Shown: in pieces, positions 1-7,665 of the stretch
How positions within the stretch are numbered: the stretch's first letter is position 1
Layout: every line of letters begins with the position of its first letter
Assembly: GCF_016793595.1 (NCBI RefSeq)
Contig: NZ_JAEULY010000028.1
Coordinates: 1-48,187 of the forward strand
Direction of reading: 5' to 3'
DNA from: Phreatobacter sp.
GTDB taxonomy: Bacteria > Pseudomonadota > Alphaproteobacteria > Rhizobiales > Phreatobacteraceae
Length of the DNA stretch: 48,187 bases
The notes under the pieces: model-generated
What the model was told of the DNA's origin: nothing
What the model saw: only the letters and a program-made list of their open reading frames with translations
Databases searched by the model: none
Position numbers and translations under genes: made by a program

Positions 1-135
1 GCGTCGAACGCATGTGGTGCAGGCTCAAGGACTTCCGGCGCGTCACAACCCGCTACGACAAGCTCGCCCGGAACTACCTCTCGACCGTCCTCATCGCCGC
101 AACAACCGCATACTGGCTCAATTGAGTCCGGACCC
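1..135 (+). mobile_element. Right end of an IS5-family insertion sequence (truncated by window)
   Basis: The first 135 bases hold the end of a transposase gene followed directly by GAGTCCGGACCC (124-135), which I read as the right terminal inverted repeat; the transposase stop codon overlaps its start. The next bases are TA inside CTAG, which would fit a TA target duplication as in the IS427 group of IS5. The left end and its repeat are outside the window, so the boundary is an inference. The element lies only about 10 bp from the stop codon of the first Sox-region cytochrome gene. Confidence 0.6.
3..125 (+). CDS. IS5-family transposase, C-terminal fragment (5' end outside window)
   Basis: Frame 3 reads through the window edge and gives a 40-residue C-terminus with the motif MWCRLKDFRRVTTRYDKLAR, followed by NYLSTVLIAAT and a short hydrophobic tail ending in WLN. 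The RLKxFRRxxTRYDKLARNxL pattern is the hallmark end of IS5/IS427-type DDE transposases, where the glutamate of the catalytic triad lies just upstream. Only this tail is visible, so I cannot say whether the gene is intact or whether it is one ORF or two overlapping ones. The stop codon falls inside the proposed terminal repeat, as is common in compact IS elements. Confidence 0.75.
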   Translation, partial: VERMWCRLKDFRRVTTRYDKLARNYLSTVLIAATTAYWLN

Positions 136-144
136 TAGCGGCCG

Positions 145-594
145 TTACTGAGTGCGCTTGCCGTCTGCCGCGAACTGCTTGAGATAGGCGACGAGATTGG
201 CGATCTGGCCTTCATTGCGAAGGCCCGCGAACACCATGCGCGTGCCGGGAGTGACCGCGCGCGGATCGCGGATATAGGTCGCGAAATTCTCCTCCGACCA
301 GACCTTCTCGGCAACCGCCGGCGTCTTGTAGGCCGGCGAGTAGTTGAAGCCCTGCACAGAGCCGGCCTGACGGCCGAACAGGCCATTGAGCTGCGGCCCG
401 ACGGTATTGCGCGCGGTTTCGCCGACCTGATGGCATGCCCGGCACTGGGCGAAGACCCGTTCACCGGCGGCGGCATCGCCCGCCGCGGGCGCGGCGGCGG
501 GAGCAGCCGGCGCCGGTGTCGGGGATTGTGCGAGGACGAGAGGGGTTGCTGCGGTCAGGCCGAGAATGGCGGCGGCGAAAACGGCGATGCGCAT
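145..594 (-). CDS. Periplasmic class I cytochrome c
   Basis: The 149-residue protein starts with a signal peptide (MRIAVFAAAILGLTAA, cleavage probably after LAQ near residue 23), followed by an Ala/Pro-rich linker. A CRACH heme site lies at residues 51-55 and the PGTRMVFAG motif supplies the axial methionine M120. This is the fold and length of small c2/c550-type electron carriers. It is the last gene of the leftward sox group, 111 bp after soxF, and probably takes electrons from the Sox enzymes to a terminal oxidase; that role is inferred from position. A longer frame extends upstream to 699, but only the ATG at 594 is followed by a signal peptide. The IS element lies just downstream. Confidence 0.85.
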   Translation of the reverse strand: MRIAVFAAAILGLTAATPLVLAQSPTPAPAAPAAAPAAGDAAAGERVFAQCRACHQVGETARNTVGPQLNGLFGRQAGSVQGFNYSPAYKTPAVAEKVWSEENFATYIRDPRAVTPGTRMVFAGLRNEGQIANLVAYLKQFAADGKRTQ

Positions 595-705
595 CGATGA
601 TGTCCTTCGGGCTATTCCCCGGGAGGCGCACCGCCTCCCGGCATTGGTCGCGACGATCGGGGGCGTCCGCGCTATAGCATGGCGCGCCAACGCCGGCACC
701 GTATC

Positions 706-1980
706 TCAGGTGAACATGTCGGCGATGATGCCGGCATACCACCCCATATTCTCCTCCTGGGTCTGCTTGCGCAGCGCGGCATCCTCGCCGGTCTTGGAGA
801 TGAAGGTCTCCACGGCGGCGATCTTGCCGTCCTTGGCCTCGTAGCGGCCGCCGACCTTCACGGTATCGTCGGTCTCGATGAGGCTCCAGCAGGTATTGGT
901 ATAGCGCGCCGGGAACGTGCGGGCATTCACGAGCTCGCCGCGCACCATCAGCGCCGCGACCTTGGCCTGGCTGTTGGCCGAGAAGCCGGATTTCGGCATG
1001 TCGCCGGCGATCGACGCATCGCCCAGCACGTAGATATTCGCGTCGGCCGACGATTTCATGCTCGCCGGATCGATCGGGCAATAACCGGAGGCATTGGCAA
1101 GACCCGCATCACGCGCGATGGCGCCCGCCCATTGCGCCGGGATGACGTTGACCAGCGCGGCGTTCGAATAGGTCTCGAAGCCCGTGACCACCGTGTTGGT
1201 CTTCGGGTCCACCGACTTGATGCCGTCATGCACCTTCGGGCCGATCCACTCGACGAGGCCCGGATAGTGCTTCTCCCAGCCTTCCTGGAACAGTCCCTGC
1301 TTGGAGAAGCTCTCCTTCGGGTCCAGCACGATGATCTTGGAGCGCGTCTTGCCGGCCGCCTTCAGCGCGTGCGCCATCATGGACACGCGCTCGTAGGGGC
1401 CGGGCGGGCAGCGATAGGGATTGGGCGGCGCGATCATGACGATCACCCCGCCATCCGGCACCGCATCGAGCCGCGCCTTCAGGAGTTGCGTCTGGGGACC
1501 TGCGCGCCAGGCATGAGGCATGGTCTCCTCGTGCTCGCGACCCCAACCGGGGACGGAGTCATATTTCAGGTCGATGCCCGGAGAGAGAACGAGGCGGTCG
1601 TAGCCGAGGCGGGAACCATCGGCGAGCACGACCTCCTTCTTCTCGCGATCGACCCGCGTGGCCGCCTGATGGTTCATCCGGAAGCCGTGGGCGGACGAAA
1701 CCTTGTCGTAGCCGTGAGTGATCGACTCGAACGAGCGGTAGCCGCCGAGATAGAGGTTCGAGTGGAAGCAGGTGGTGAACTGCCGCTGCGGCTCCACAAG
1801 GACGACGTCGATGCCGCCGGCGCTGTCCTTGGCGATGTATTTGGCGGCCGTCACGCCGCCCGGTCCGCCGCCGACCACGACGACGCGGGGCTTGGCCTGG
1901 CCGAGCACGGCCGGGGCATGGAGCGCCGTGGCGCCGAAAGCCGCCGAAGTGGCCAGAAACTGTCTGCGATTGAATGTCAT
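706..1980 (-). CDS. soxF: SoxF / FccB-type flavoprotein, sulfide dehydrogenase flavin subunit
   Basis: This 424-residue protein carries a Tat signal (NRRQFLATSAA) and then an FAD-binding Rossmann motif VVVVGGGPGG at about residues 33-42. The TTCFHSNLYLGG segment places C71 where FccB proteins attach FAD covalently. Cysteines 191, 301 and 364 are candidates for the redox-active pair; alignment would decide. The family (flavocytochrome c sulfide dehydrogenase) oxidises sulfide or polysulfide in the periplasm and passes electrons to a c-type cytochrome; in Paracoccus SoxF raises the rate of the Sox system. The start at 1980 follows a good ribosome binding site (CAGGAGGGAC). The likely cytochrome partner is encoded at 2575-2901. 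Confidence 0.9.
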   Translation of the reverse strand: MTFNRRQFLATSAAFGATALHAPAVLGQAKPRVVVVGGGPGGVTAAKYIAKDSAGGIDVVLVEPQRQFTTCFHSNLYLGGYRSFESITHGYDKVSSAHGFRMNHQAATRVDREKKEVVLADGSRLGYDRLVLSPGIDLKYDSVPGWGREHEETMPHAWRAGPQTQLLKARLDAVPDGGVIVMIAPPNPYRCPPGPYERVSMMAHALKAAGKTRSKIIVLDPKESFSKQGLFQEGWEKHYPGLVEWIGPKVHDGIKSVDPKTNTVVTGFETYSNAALVNVIPAQWAGAIARDAGLANASGYCPIDPASMKSSADANIYVLGDASIAGDMPKSGFSANSQAKVAALMVRGELVNARTFPARYTNTCWSLIETDDTVKVGGRYEAKDGKIAAVETFISKTGEDAALRKQTQEENMGWYAGIIADMFT

Positions 1981-2006
1981 GATGTCCCTCCTGATGTTCT
2001 TTCGCC

Positions 2007-2537
2007 TCAACCCACCTTCAGATAGGCGAAGCCCTTGCTTTGCAAGGCCGCGACGGTCGCGACCCCCGACGGGACGAAGGAAATGAACGCGGCCTTGCGG
2101 ACCTTGGCGCGGTCGAGATTCAGCCGCTGGAAGGTGATGTCACAGAGATGGACCCTGAGGCCGTTGCTGGCCTGCGCCGTGACCCGATCGAAGACGCCGA
2201 GCGCGGCGGCGTCATTCTGCCACGGGGTGCCCTCGAGCGTTTCGAGGAAGAACTTCACGCCGGCGCCGTGGGCGACGATGGCGAGCTGCAACTCCAGCGG
2301 ATTATTGCCGTGGGCGGAATAGTGATTGCCGATATTGGTGATCATCTGCTGGAACCGCGGCGTCTCGCCGAAGTCGCAGTGATACAGGCAGGCGATATCC
2401 GCCTCCTTCTTCAGCTCGGCAAGCGACAGCGCCGGGGTCGCGCCCGTCGCCGATGCGGCCGAAGCCGATGCGGCGAGCGTCAGCCCGCCCAGAAGCAATC
2501 GTCTGTCGAGATGGAGCCTTCGGTCGATGTCGGACAT
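2007..2537 (-). CDS. Secreted DsrE/DsrF-like sulfur-relay family protein
   Basis: The 176-residue product has a twin-arginine-like leader (DRRLLLGGLTLAASASA) followed by a DsrE-like alpha/beta domain. It has the helix-rich pattern LQLAIVAHGAGVKFF typical of the family, and a cysteine in VHLCDITF near the position where DsrE-type proteins keep their sulfur-carrying cysteine. An additional pair, C50 and C54, sits at the start of the mature protein. Most DsrE proteins are cytoplasmic sulfur carriers, so an exported version within a sox operon probably handles protein-bound sulfane sulfur in the periplasm; this is inference. The start at 2537 is chosen because AAGGAGAC lies upstream; it sits between soxF and the small cytochrome gene. 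Confidence 0.75.
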   Translation of the reverse strand: MSDIDRRLHLDRRLLLGGLTLAASASAASATGATPALSLAELKKEADIACLYHCDFGETPRFQQMITNIGNHYSAHGNNPLELQLAIVAHGAGVKFFLETLEGTPWQNDAAALGVFDRVTAQASNGLRVHLCDITFQRLNLDRAKVRKAAFISFVPSGVATVAALQSKGFAYLKVG

Positions 2538-2574
2538 GCGGCGTCTCCTTGTTTCAGCCGGCCGCGACAATGGA

Positions 2575-2901
2575 CTAACGTTGCGGGATGAGACTTCCAA
2601 AATAGGCTGCGAGTGCAGCAACTTCCTCCTCCGACAGCTGTCCCGCAATAGTCTGCATGATCTGGCTGTCCCGTTCGCGGCGCTTGTAACTTGCCATCAG
2701 GGCGACGAAGGCGTCTTCCGGCAAGCCGACGATGGCCGGGACCGCGCCATCCTGCCGGCCTGAGATCTGGTGGCAGGTGACGCATTCCGACGACAGATAT
2801 TCGCCGAGCGTGCGATCGCCGCGCGTCTGCGCCGATGCCGGCTGAGCCGCGCAGGTCAGCATGGCAATCGCCAGCGCGGGGGAACGCCGGCGAACCGTCA
2901 T
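2575..2901 (-). CDS. Small monoheme cytochrome c, SoxE/FccA-like
   Basis: This 108-residue protein has a signal peptide ending near PASA-Q (about residue 24), one heme motif CVTCH at residues 40-44, and a probable methionine ligand at M82 (SQIMQTIAGQLS). The ending EEEVAALAAYFGSL is typical of c553/FccA-type cytochromes. Its ATG overlaps the soxD stop codon by four bases (ATGA), so translation is coupled. Two roles are possible: the cytochrome subunit for SoxF, encoded two genes downstream, or a separate second electron-transfer domain for the short SoxD. The FccA comparison is the closer one by length and motif spacing, and SoxE of Paracoccus is larger and diheme, so no symbol is given. Confidence 0.8.
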   Translation of the reverse strand: MTVRRRSPALAIAMLTCAAQPASAQTRGDRTLGEYLSSECVTCHQISGRQDGAVPAIVGLPEDAFVALMASYKRRERDSQIMQTIAGQLSEEEVAALAAYFGSLIPQR

Positions 2902-3608
2902 TCGACCCTCGGTCCGGCGGGCCGGTCGCCCGGCGTGACATCGATGACGCGGGCACGACCCGTGACGCGGGCCGGCCCGGGCCGGCAGTTGGTCATGCAG
3001 GGGTTGGCCCGCCAGAACGCGCGTTCGGTCGTCTCGCGGTCGTCGTCGTAGAAGCCGCCGGCATTCGGCAGCCGCACCGAGGTGAAGTTCTCGCGGCTCA
3101 GCTCGAAGGTCTCCGGCACGACGTCGTTGAGGAACAGGAGATAGGCGGTCAGGGCGTAGACCTCGTCGTTCGACAGCGACTGCGCATTGCCATAGGGCAT
3201 GGCCCGCCGGACATAGTCAAAGGTCGTCGACAGATAGGGCCAGAACGAGCCGAGGGTCTTTTCCGGGTTTTCGCCGGTCAGCGAGCCCCGGCCGCCGGCC
3301 AGAACCGGCCAGCGGCCAGCGCCTTCGCCGAATTCGCCATGGCAGGCCGCGCACTGGGTCTGGTAGATTTCCTCGCCCTGCTTCACCGTGCCGCGCCCCG
3401 CCGGCAGGCCCTGGCCGTCCGGGCGGACAGCGATGGACCAGGCGGCGACCTCGGCCGGGTGCGCCTCGCGACCGAGGCCGGTCTTGGCCGGCGCCTGCAC
3501 GGCGGGACGCTGCGGCTGCGCCGGCCGCTGCTGCGCCAGAACCATCGTCGCACCGCCGGCCATCGCGAGCATCGCGGCGGCGGCGAGAAGCTTAGCCGAC
3601 CTCGACAT
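2898..3608 (-). CDS. soxD: SoxD, cytochrome subunit of the SoxCD sulfane dehydrogenase
   Basis: The 236-residue protein has a signal peptide (MSRSAKLLAAAAMLAMAGG, cleavage near LAQ), a single heme motif CAACH at residues 86-90 and the likely axial methionine M137 in RRAMPYGNAQSL. The tail contains NPCMTNC (residues 202-208) with two cysteines not part of a heme site. SoxD takes the electrons released by SoxC. Paracoccus SoxD is about 380 residues and diheme, so this is a short, monoheme version. The start at 3608 overlaps the soxC end by 17 bases, and GGAGA lies at suitable distance; a longer frame upstream runs inside soxC and is not favoured. Confidence 0.88.
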   Translation of the reverse strand: MSRSAKLLAAAAMLAMAGGATMVLAQQRPAQPQRPAVQAPAKTGLGREAHPAEVAAWSIAVRPDGQGLPAGRGTVKQGEEIYQTQCAACHGEFGEGAGRWPVLAGGRGSLTGENPEKTLGSFWPYLSTTFDYVRRAMPYGNAQSLSNDEVYALTAYLLFLNDVVPETFELSRENFTSVRLPNAGGFYDDDRETTERAFWRANPCMTNCRPGPARVTGRARVIDVTPGDRPAGPRVE

Positions 3609-4869
3609 TCTCGGTCTCCCCGTTCGGGCGCACCAGCCAGGTCTGGATGCCATTGTTATGGTAGATCGAGTTGGTGCCGCGCACCCGGCGCAGCTCATCC
3701 TTGGTCGGCTGCACGTAGCCGGTCTCGTCCATGGCGCGGGACTGGATCATCAGCTCTTGGCCGTTCCAGTCGAAATCGACGTAGAAGCGCGTCAACGACA
3801 GCGGCATGACCGGCCCGTCGATCCGCGCCGTCCGCCAGTTGCGGCCGCCATCGAGCGACACGTCGACACGCTTGATCGCGCCACGGCCCGACCAGGCGAG
3901 GCCGGTGAGCACATTCGGCCCCTTGTGCCTCAGGGGCGCCTGCGGCGAGGGATTCGTCACCACGGATTTCGCGTCCATGATGAAGGTGAAGCGGCGCGAG
4001 CGACCATCGGCGAGCAGGTCGGTATATTTCGACGTCTCCTCGCGATGGTGCCAGGGCTGGTCGCCGACCTCGATCCGGCGCAGCCACTTCACCCACATAT
4101 TGCCTTCCCAGCCGGGCACGACGAGGCGCAGCGGATAACCCTGCTCCGGGCGCAGCATCTCGCCGTTCATCGTCCAGACGACGAGGCAGTCCTTCAGCGC
4201 CTTGTCGAGCGGGATCGACCGCGTCATGCCGGAGGAATCGGCACCTTCCGCGAGCAGCCACTTGGCGTTGGTCCTGAGGCCGGCCTCGTCCAGCAGGCTC
4301 TTCAGCGGGATGCCGGAATACCAGACATTGTGAACCATGCCATGGGTGAACTGGCAGCCGTTGAGCTGCGCGCCGCGCCATTCCATGCCGGAATTGGCGG
4401 CGCATTCGAGGAAGTAGGCGCGATTCACCCGGCCGGGAAAGCGCTTGAGGTCGTCGAGGGTGAAGACCATCGGCTTGTCGACCAGACCGTTGATCATCAA
4501 GCGATGCTTGGCGGGGTCGATTTCGGCAATTCCACCGTGATGCCGCTCGAAGCACAGGCCCGACGGCGTGATGATGCCATCGAGCTCGTGCAACGGCGTG
4601 AAGTTGACCGAGGATTCGCGGCTGGCGGTCAGCCATTCCACGTCGCGCCGGACGACATGCTTCTCGAACTGGGAGGGGCTGCCATAGGGCCGCGCCTGCA
4701 CGCCGTCGCCGAGCGTGCGCGCCCAGTCCTGAACGTCGGTGATCAGGGGTTCGGGCGCGGCCGGCGGGGCCGCCGAGGCACGCGGCGTGCCGGCAACCAC
4801 ACCGGCACCGGCCAGTCCCGTTGCGGCAAGGAAGCCGCGCCGATTCAACGTCGCTATTTCGCGAGGCAT
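3592..4869 (-). CDS. soxC: SoxC, molybdenum subunit of the SoxCD sulfane dehydrogenase
   Basis: SoxC belongs to the sulfite oxidase family and, with SoxD, removes six electrons from the sulfane sulfur bound to SoxY. The 425-residue product has a Tat signal (NRRGFLAATGLAGAG) matching export of a folded molybdopterin enzyme. C156 in FLECAANSGMEWRG is the expected molybdenum ligand. The middle (GYPLRLVVPGWEGNMWVKWLRRIEV) and the C-terminal dimerisation domain follow the family pattern. I chose ATG at 4869 because an AGGGAGG ribosome binding site precedes it; an in-frame ATG at 4902, touching the soxB stop codon, would add 11 residues. Presence of SoxCD predicts complete oxidation to sulfate rather than sulfur globule formation. 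Confidence 0.93.
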   Translation of the reverse strand: MPREIATLNRRGFLAATGLAGAGVVAGTPRASAAPPAAPEPLITDVQDWARTLGDGVQARPYGSPSQFEKHVVRRDVEWLTASRESSVNFTPLHELDGIITPSGLCFERHHGGIAEIDPAKHRLMINGLVDKPMVFTLDDLKRFPGRVNRAYFLECAANSGMEWRGAQLNGCQFTHGMVHNVWYSGIPLKSLLDEAGLRTNAKWLLAEGADSSGMTRSIPLDKALKDCLVVWTMNGEMLRPEQGYPLRLVVPGWEGNMWVKWLRRIEVGDQPWHHREETSKYTDLLADGRSRRFTFIMDAKSVVTNPSPQAPLRHKGPNVLTGLAWSGRGAIKRVDVSLDGGRNWRTARIDGPVMPLSLTRFYVDFDWNGQELMIQSRAMDETGYVQPTKDELRRVRGTNSIYHNNGIQTWLVRPNGETENVEVG

Positions 4870-4898
4870 GGTAGCCTCCCTGGGATCAAGGGCTTTGC

Positions 4899-6596
4899 TC
4901 ATGCGCCCGTCACCTTCACCGCCGTGTTCGGCTCGATGCGGATGGTCTTCTGGCGCGCCACATGGGCTTGCACGATCTCCCAGATCGGCGGCCCCTGCGT
5001 CGCTTCGTTGACGCTGGCCCAGCCCGCAACGGTGTAGGCCTTCGATGCCTCCAGCGGCTGGCCGGTCTTGAGCAGCGTCAGCCCGGATATCCGGCTGCCC
5101 ATCGATGCCGAGACGTCGATCGCGTACCCGACGCCGCCGACGCGCACCATGTCGCCACCGCCCTGAAAATACGGATCCGGGTGGAAAATATTGTCGGCGA
5201 CATCCTCGAGGATCTCCTTGAGCTGCGCGCCGGTCATCTGCATCCGGTAGCATGCCGGATAGGTGATCGCGGTGGCGTTGGAGATGGCCTCGAAAGTGAT
5301 CGGGTCGCCCGGCAACAGCGTGCCGCCCCAGCGGAAGCCCGGCGATAGCGCGATCTCTGCGTCGCGCTCCGCCAGCATGGCCTGCGCGATCAGGTCGTCG
5401 AACGTGCCGTTGAAATTGCCGCGCCGGTACAGAAGGCTGTCCGTGCGACCGACCTCGCGTGACAGTTCCGCGGCAAACGGCGCGCGGATCGTATCGATCA
5501 ACGTCTTCACCGCAGGATCCGGCACGATGGCGTCCGAGAAGACCGGCATCAGCTTGTAGCGGAAGCCGGCGATCTTCTTGGCGCGAATGTCGAGATCGAG
5601 CCGCGACACGAACTTGCCGTGCGAACCGGAGGCGATGAGCAGAGTATCGCCGACCCGCTCCGCGCCCGGCATGGCGTCATGTGTATGGGCCGTGAGAATG
5701 ACATCGATGCCCTTCACGCGGCTCGCGAGCTTGGCATCGACATCGTAGCCATTGTGCGACAGCAGCACGACGACATCGGCGCCCTCGGCGCGCGCTTCCT
5801 CGACCTGCTTCTGAACGTCATCCTCGCGCAGGCCGAACTCCCATTTCGGAATCATCCAGCGTGGATTGGCGATGGGGGTGCGCGGAAAGGCCTGGCCGAT
5901 GACGGCGATCCTCGCGCCGCCCTTCTCGAACATCTTGCGCGGCGCGAAGACCGGCTCCTGCCATTCGTTGTCGCGGATGTTCTGCGCGAGGAAAGCGACC
6001 TTCGATTTCTCGGCGAGCTCCTTGACCCGCTCCTCGCCATAGGTGAACTCCCAGTGCGAGGCCATCGCATCGGTGCCGAGCGCTTCCATGACGCCGGCCA
6101 TGTCCTGACCCTTGGACTTCAGCGAGGTCCAGGAACCCTGCCAGGTGTCGCCGCCATCGAGCAGCAGCACCTTGTCGGCGCCGCGCTCGGCGCGCACCGC
6201 CTTCACCAGCCGGGCGACGCGGTCCATGCCCCCCATCCGGCCATAGGTCTTCGCCAGTTGCGTGAAATCGTCGGCGGTTAACGCGAAGGCATCCGCCGAA
6301 CCGGCGGCGATCCTGAAATGCGCGCGAAAGGCCGCGTCGGTCAGGTGTGGTGGCTTGCCCTTGGCATCCCCGACGCCGAGATTGACCGAGGGCTCGCGGA
6401 AGTGCAGCGGCACCAGCTGGGCGTGGATGTCGGTGACGTGCAGGATCGTCACCTGTCCCACTGGCTCGAAGCGCAGGATGTCGGCTTCGGTGAACCGCTG
6501 CTGCGCGGCCGCGCGGCCGAGCGGCCCGAGCCCCGAGGCAAGGCTCAGCGCATGGGCAGCCGCCGTCGCTTGCAGGAAATGCCTGCGCGAGATCAT
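4899..6596 (-). CDS. soxB: SoxB, thiosulfohydrolase
   Basis: SoxB hydrolyses the terminal sulfone of thiosulfate bound to SoxY, releasing sulfate, and uses a di-manganese centre. The 565-residue protein has a Tat signal (SRRHFLQATAAA), the metal motifs VTDIHAQL (D56, H58), LLDGGDTWQGS, LLSHNGYDVD and LTAHTHDAMP, and the 5'-nucleotidase-like C-terminal domain. Length matches the family. Two ATGs are possible; the one at 6596 has AGGA at a seven-base spacing, while that at 6602 has almost no spacing. It lies between soxZ and soxC in the leftward operon, about 60 bp after soxZ. Confidence 0.95.
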   Translation of the reverse strand: MISRRHFLQATAAAHALSLASGLGPLGRAAAQQRFTEADILRFEPVGQVTILHVTDIHAQLVPLHFREPSVNLGVGDAKGKPPHLTDAAFRAHFRIAAGSADAFALTADDFTQLAKTYGRMGGMDRVARLVKAVRAERGADKVLLLDGGDTWQGSWTSLKSKGQDMAGVMEALGTDAMASHWEFTYGEERVKELAEKSKVAFLAQNIRDNEWQEPVFAPRKMFEKGGARIAVIGQAFPRTPIANPRWMIPKWEFGLREDDVQKQVEEARAEGADVVVLLSHNGYDVDAKLASRVKGIDVILTAHTHDAMPGAERVGDTLLIASGSHGKFVSRLDLDIRAKKIAGFRYKLMPVFSDAIVPDPAVKTLIDTIRAPFAAELSREVGRTDSLLYRRGNFNGTFDDLIAQAMLAERDAEIALSPGFRWGGTLLPGDPITFEAISNATAITYPACYRMQMTGAQLKEILEDVADNIFHPDPYFQGGGDMVRVGGVGYAIDVSASMGSRISGLTLLKTGQPLEASKAYTVAGWASVNEATQGPPIWEIVQAHVARQKTIRIEPNTAVKVTGA

Positions 6597-6659
6597 CGTC
6601 ATATCCTGTTCTGGATGCGGATGCGGTCCGGGCGCGCCTTCGCGCCGCCCGGAAAGCCC

Positions 6660-6989
6660 TTAGCTCACCGTGATCCGATTGGTCGCGGTGTATTCGGCGC
6701 CGTCATCGTCCTTCCAGACCATCTTCAGCTCGCCGTTCTCGGTCGGCTTGAAGAAGAAGGACTGATAGGGATTGGCCGAGATGGCGGGGTGCCATTCCGC
6801 CTCGAAAACCGGCTTGCCGTTGAAGGTGGCGGTGAAGCGGTTGATGATCTTGCGCGGCACCGGCTTGCCGTCGGAACCGCGGCGCTGGCCGCTTTCCATC
6901 TCGTGCGAGATCAGCGTCTTCACCTCGACGATATCGCCGGCCTTGATGTTGCCGGGAACGCGGACGCGGGGGGTCGGTCTGGTGGACAT
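6660..6989 (-). CDS. soxZ: SoxZ, sulfur carrier complex subunit
   Basis: SoxZ is the partner of SoxY and has no signal peptide of its own; in known systems it is exported together with SoxY by the Tat route. The 109-residue protein shows the family pattern: a beta-sandwich with VKTLISHEMESGQRR near residues 23-37, FNGKPVFEAEWHPAISANPYQSFFF in the middle and a WKDDDG turn near the end. Length is typical. It follows soxY by 15 bp, so the two are co-transcribed and probably co-translated. Confidence 0.95.
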   Translation of the reverse strand: MSTRPTPRVRVPGNIKAGDIVEVKTLISHEMESGQRRGSDGKPVPRKIINRFTATFNGKPVFEAEWHPAISANPYQSFFFKPTENGELKMVWKDDDGAEYTATNRITVS

Positions 6990-7004
6990 GGCGCTAAACC
7001 TCCC

Positions 7005-7469
7005 TCAGCCGCCGCAGCCGCCGATGGTGACTTTCACCTCGGCCTTGGTGGTGAACAGCGCGCCGTTGGACATTTCGGCGACCGCGATGATGTTCTGCGT
7101 CTGGGCAAGGCGCATGCGGGTCGAGGCCGAGGCGCGGCCGGCCGCGGGCGAGAACCTGAAGCTCAGCACGCCCGGCAGCGGATTGCCGTCGGCGAACACG
7201 TGCACGGCCTTCACATAATCCTGCTCGGTCATCGGGCTCTCGACCTCGACCGTGATCGGCACGACGAGGCCGTTCTCGGCGATCTGCGGCACGTCGAGCT
7301 TCACCCGGCCCTCGGCCATGGTCTTGCCGTCGAACAGTTTCTTGAGCTCGGCTTCGACCGCCTTGGCGTCGGCCCGCGCCAAATCCGGGCCGATCACCGC
7401 TGCCGCGGCTGCCAGCGCCGCAAGGCGCAGAACCGCGCGCCTCGTGCGGGGAGCATGTGGACCCGCCAT
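7005..7469 (-). CDS. soxY: SoxY, covalent sulfur carrier protein
   Basis: SoxY carries the pathway intermediates on the cysteine of a flexible C-terminal GGCGG arm, which is visible here as the last residues (C152 of 154). A Tat signal, PRTRRAVLRLAALAAAAAVIG, occupies the N-terminus. The body is the usual immunoglobulin-like domain. An AAGGAGG ribosome binding site precedes the ATG at 7469. It is the first gene of the leftward operon and faces soxA across a 196-bp promoter region that holds a long dyad in its leader (7493-7524) and an AT-rich operator candidate (7563-7579). Confidence 0.95.
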   Translation of the reverse strand: MAGPHAPRTRRAVLRLAALAAAAAVIGPDLARADAKAVEAELKKLFDGKTMAEGRVKLDVPQIAENGLVVPITVEVESPMTEQDYVKAVHVFADGNPLPGVLSFRFSPAAGRASASTRMRLAQTQNIIAVAEMSNGALFTTKAEVKVTIGGCGG

Positions 7470-7492
7470 CGGGACCTCCTTGATGTTTCCCT

Positions 7493-7524
7493 CATTGAAC
7501 GCGTTTCACTGGAACCGTTCAATG
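7493..7524 (-). promoter_or_regulatory. Perfect 9-bp dyad in the soxY 5' leader
   Basis: CATTGAACG (7493-7501) and CGTTCAATG (7516-7524) are exact inverted complements separated by 14 bases. Inside the spacer, GTT and AAC can pair as well after a one-base bulge, so the transcript could fold into a stem of about 12 pairs with a loop of about seven. The dyad ends about 24 bp upstream of the soxY start codon and just before its ribosome binding site. It could be an operator for a dimeric regulator (half-sites about 23 bp apart, close to two helical turns) or an RNA hairpin controlling soxYZ. The sequence is unrelated to the TATCG-type sites nearby. Confidence 0.55.
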
Positions 7525-7562
7525 TTGTTCTTGACGGCGCAGTTCTGCGACTGCACGCTTAG

Positions 7563-7579
7563 ACATATCGATATATCGT
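7563..7579. promoter_or_regulatory. Candidate SoxR operator between soxY and soxA
   Basis: ACATATCGATATATCGT is an AT-rich island in GC-rich DNA and contains two overlapping perfect 10-bp palindromes, ATATCGATAT (7565-7574) and CGATATATCG (7569-7578). Its complement holds ATATATCGAT, the same 10-mer found directly before soxS (9164-9173). AT-rich dyads are the usual targets of BigR/SqrR-type ArsR repressors, and such a repressor is encoded at 9588-9962. Assignment to SoxR is inference. Confidence 0.6.
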
Positions 7580-7665
7580 TTTTCGTGAATGTAAAGCGCG
7601 AAAGACGATCGCATGCGGATCGCCCCGGCAGAGGGCGACCGGAACGGATGACAGGGAGGATTGCG

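Noticed and set aside
679..2025. Long open frame on the + strand across soxF
   Set aside because: It is the antisense shadow of soxF in GC-rich DNA; the product is Arg/His/Gly/Asp-rich with no domain, while the minus strand has a full family match.
4870..4902. Upstream ATG (4902) as the soxC start
   Set aside because: It overlaps the soxB stop and lacks a good binding site, while ATG 4869 has AGGGAGG; kept only as an alternative.
7531..7560. TTGACG as a -35 element for soxA
   Set aside because: No acceptable -10 sequence lies 16-18 bp downstream; alphaproteobacterial promoters cannot be called with confidence from this.
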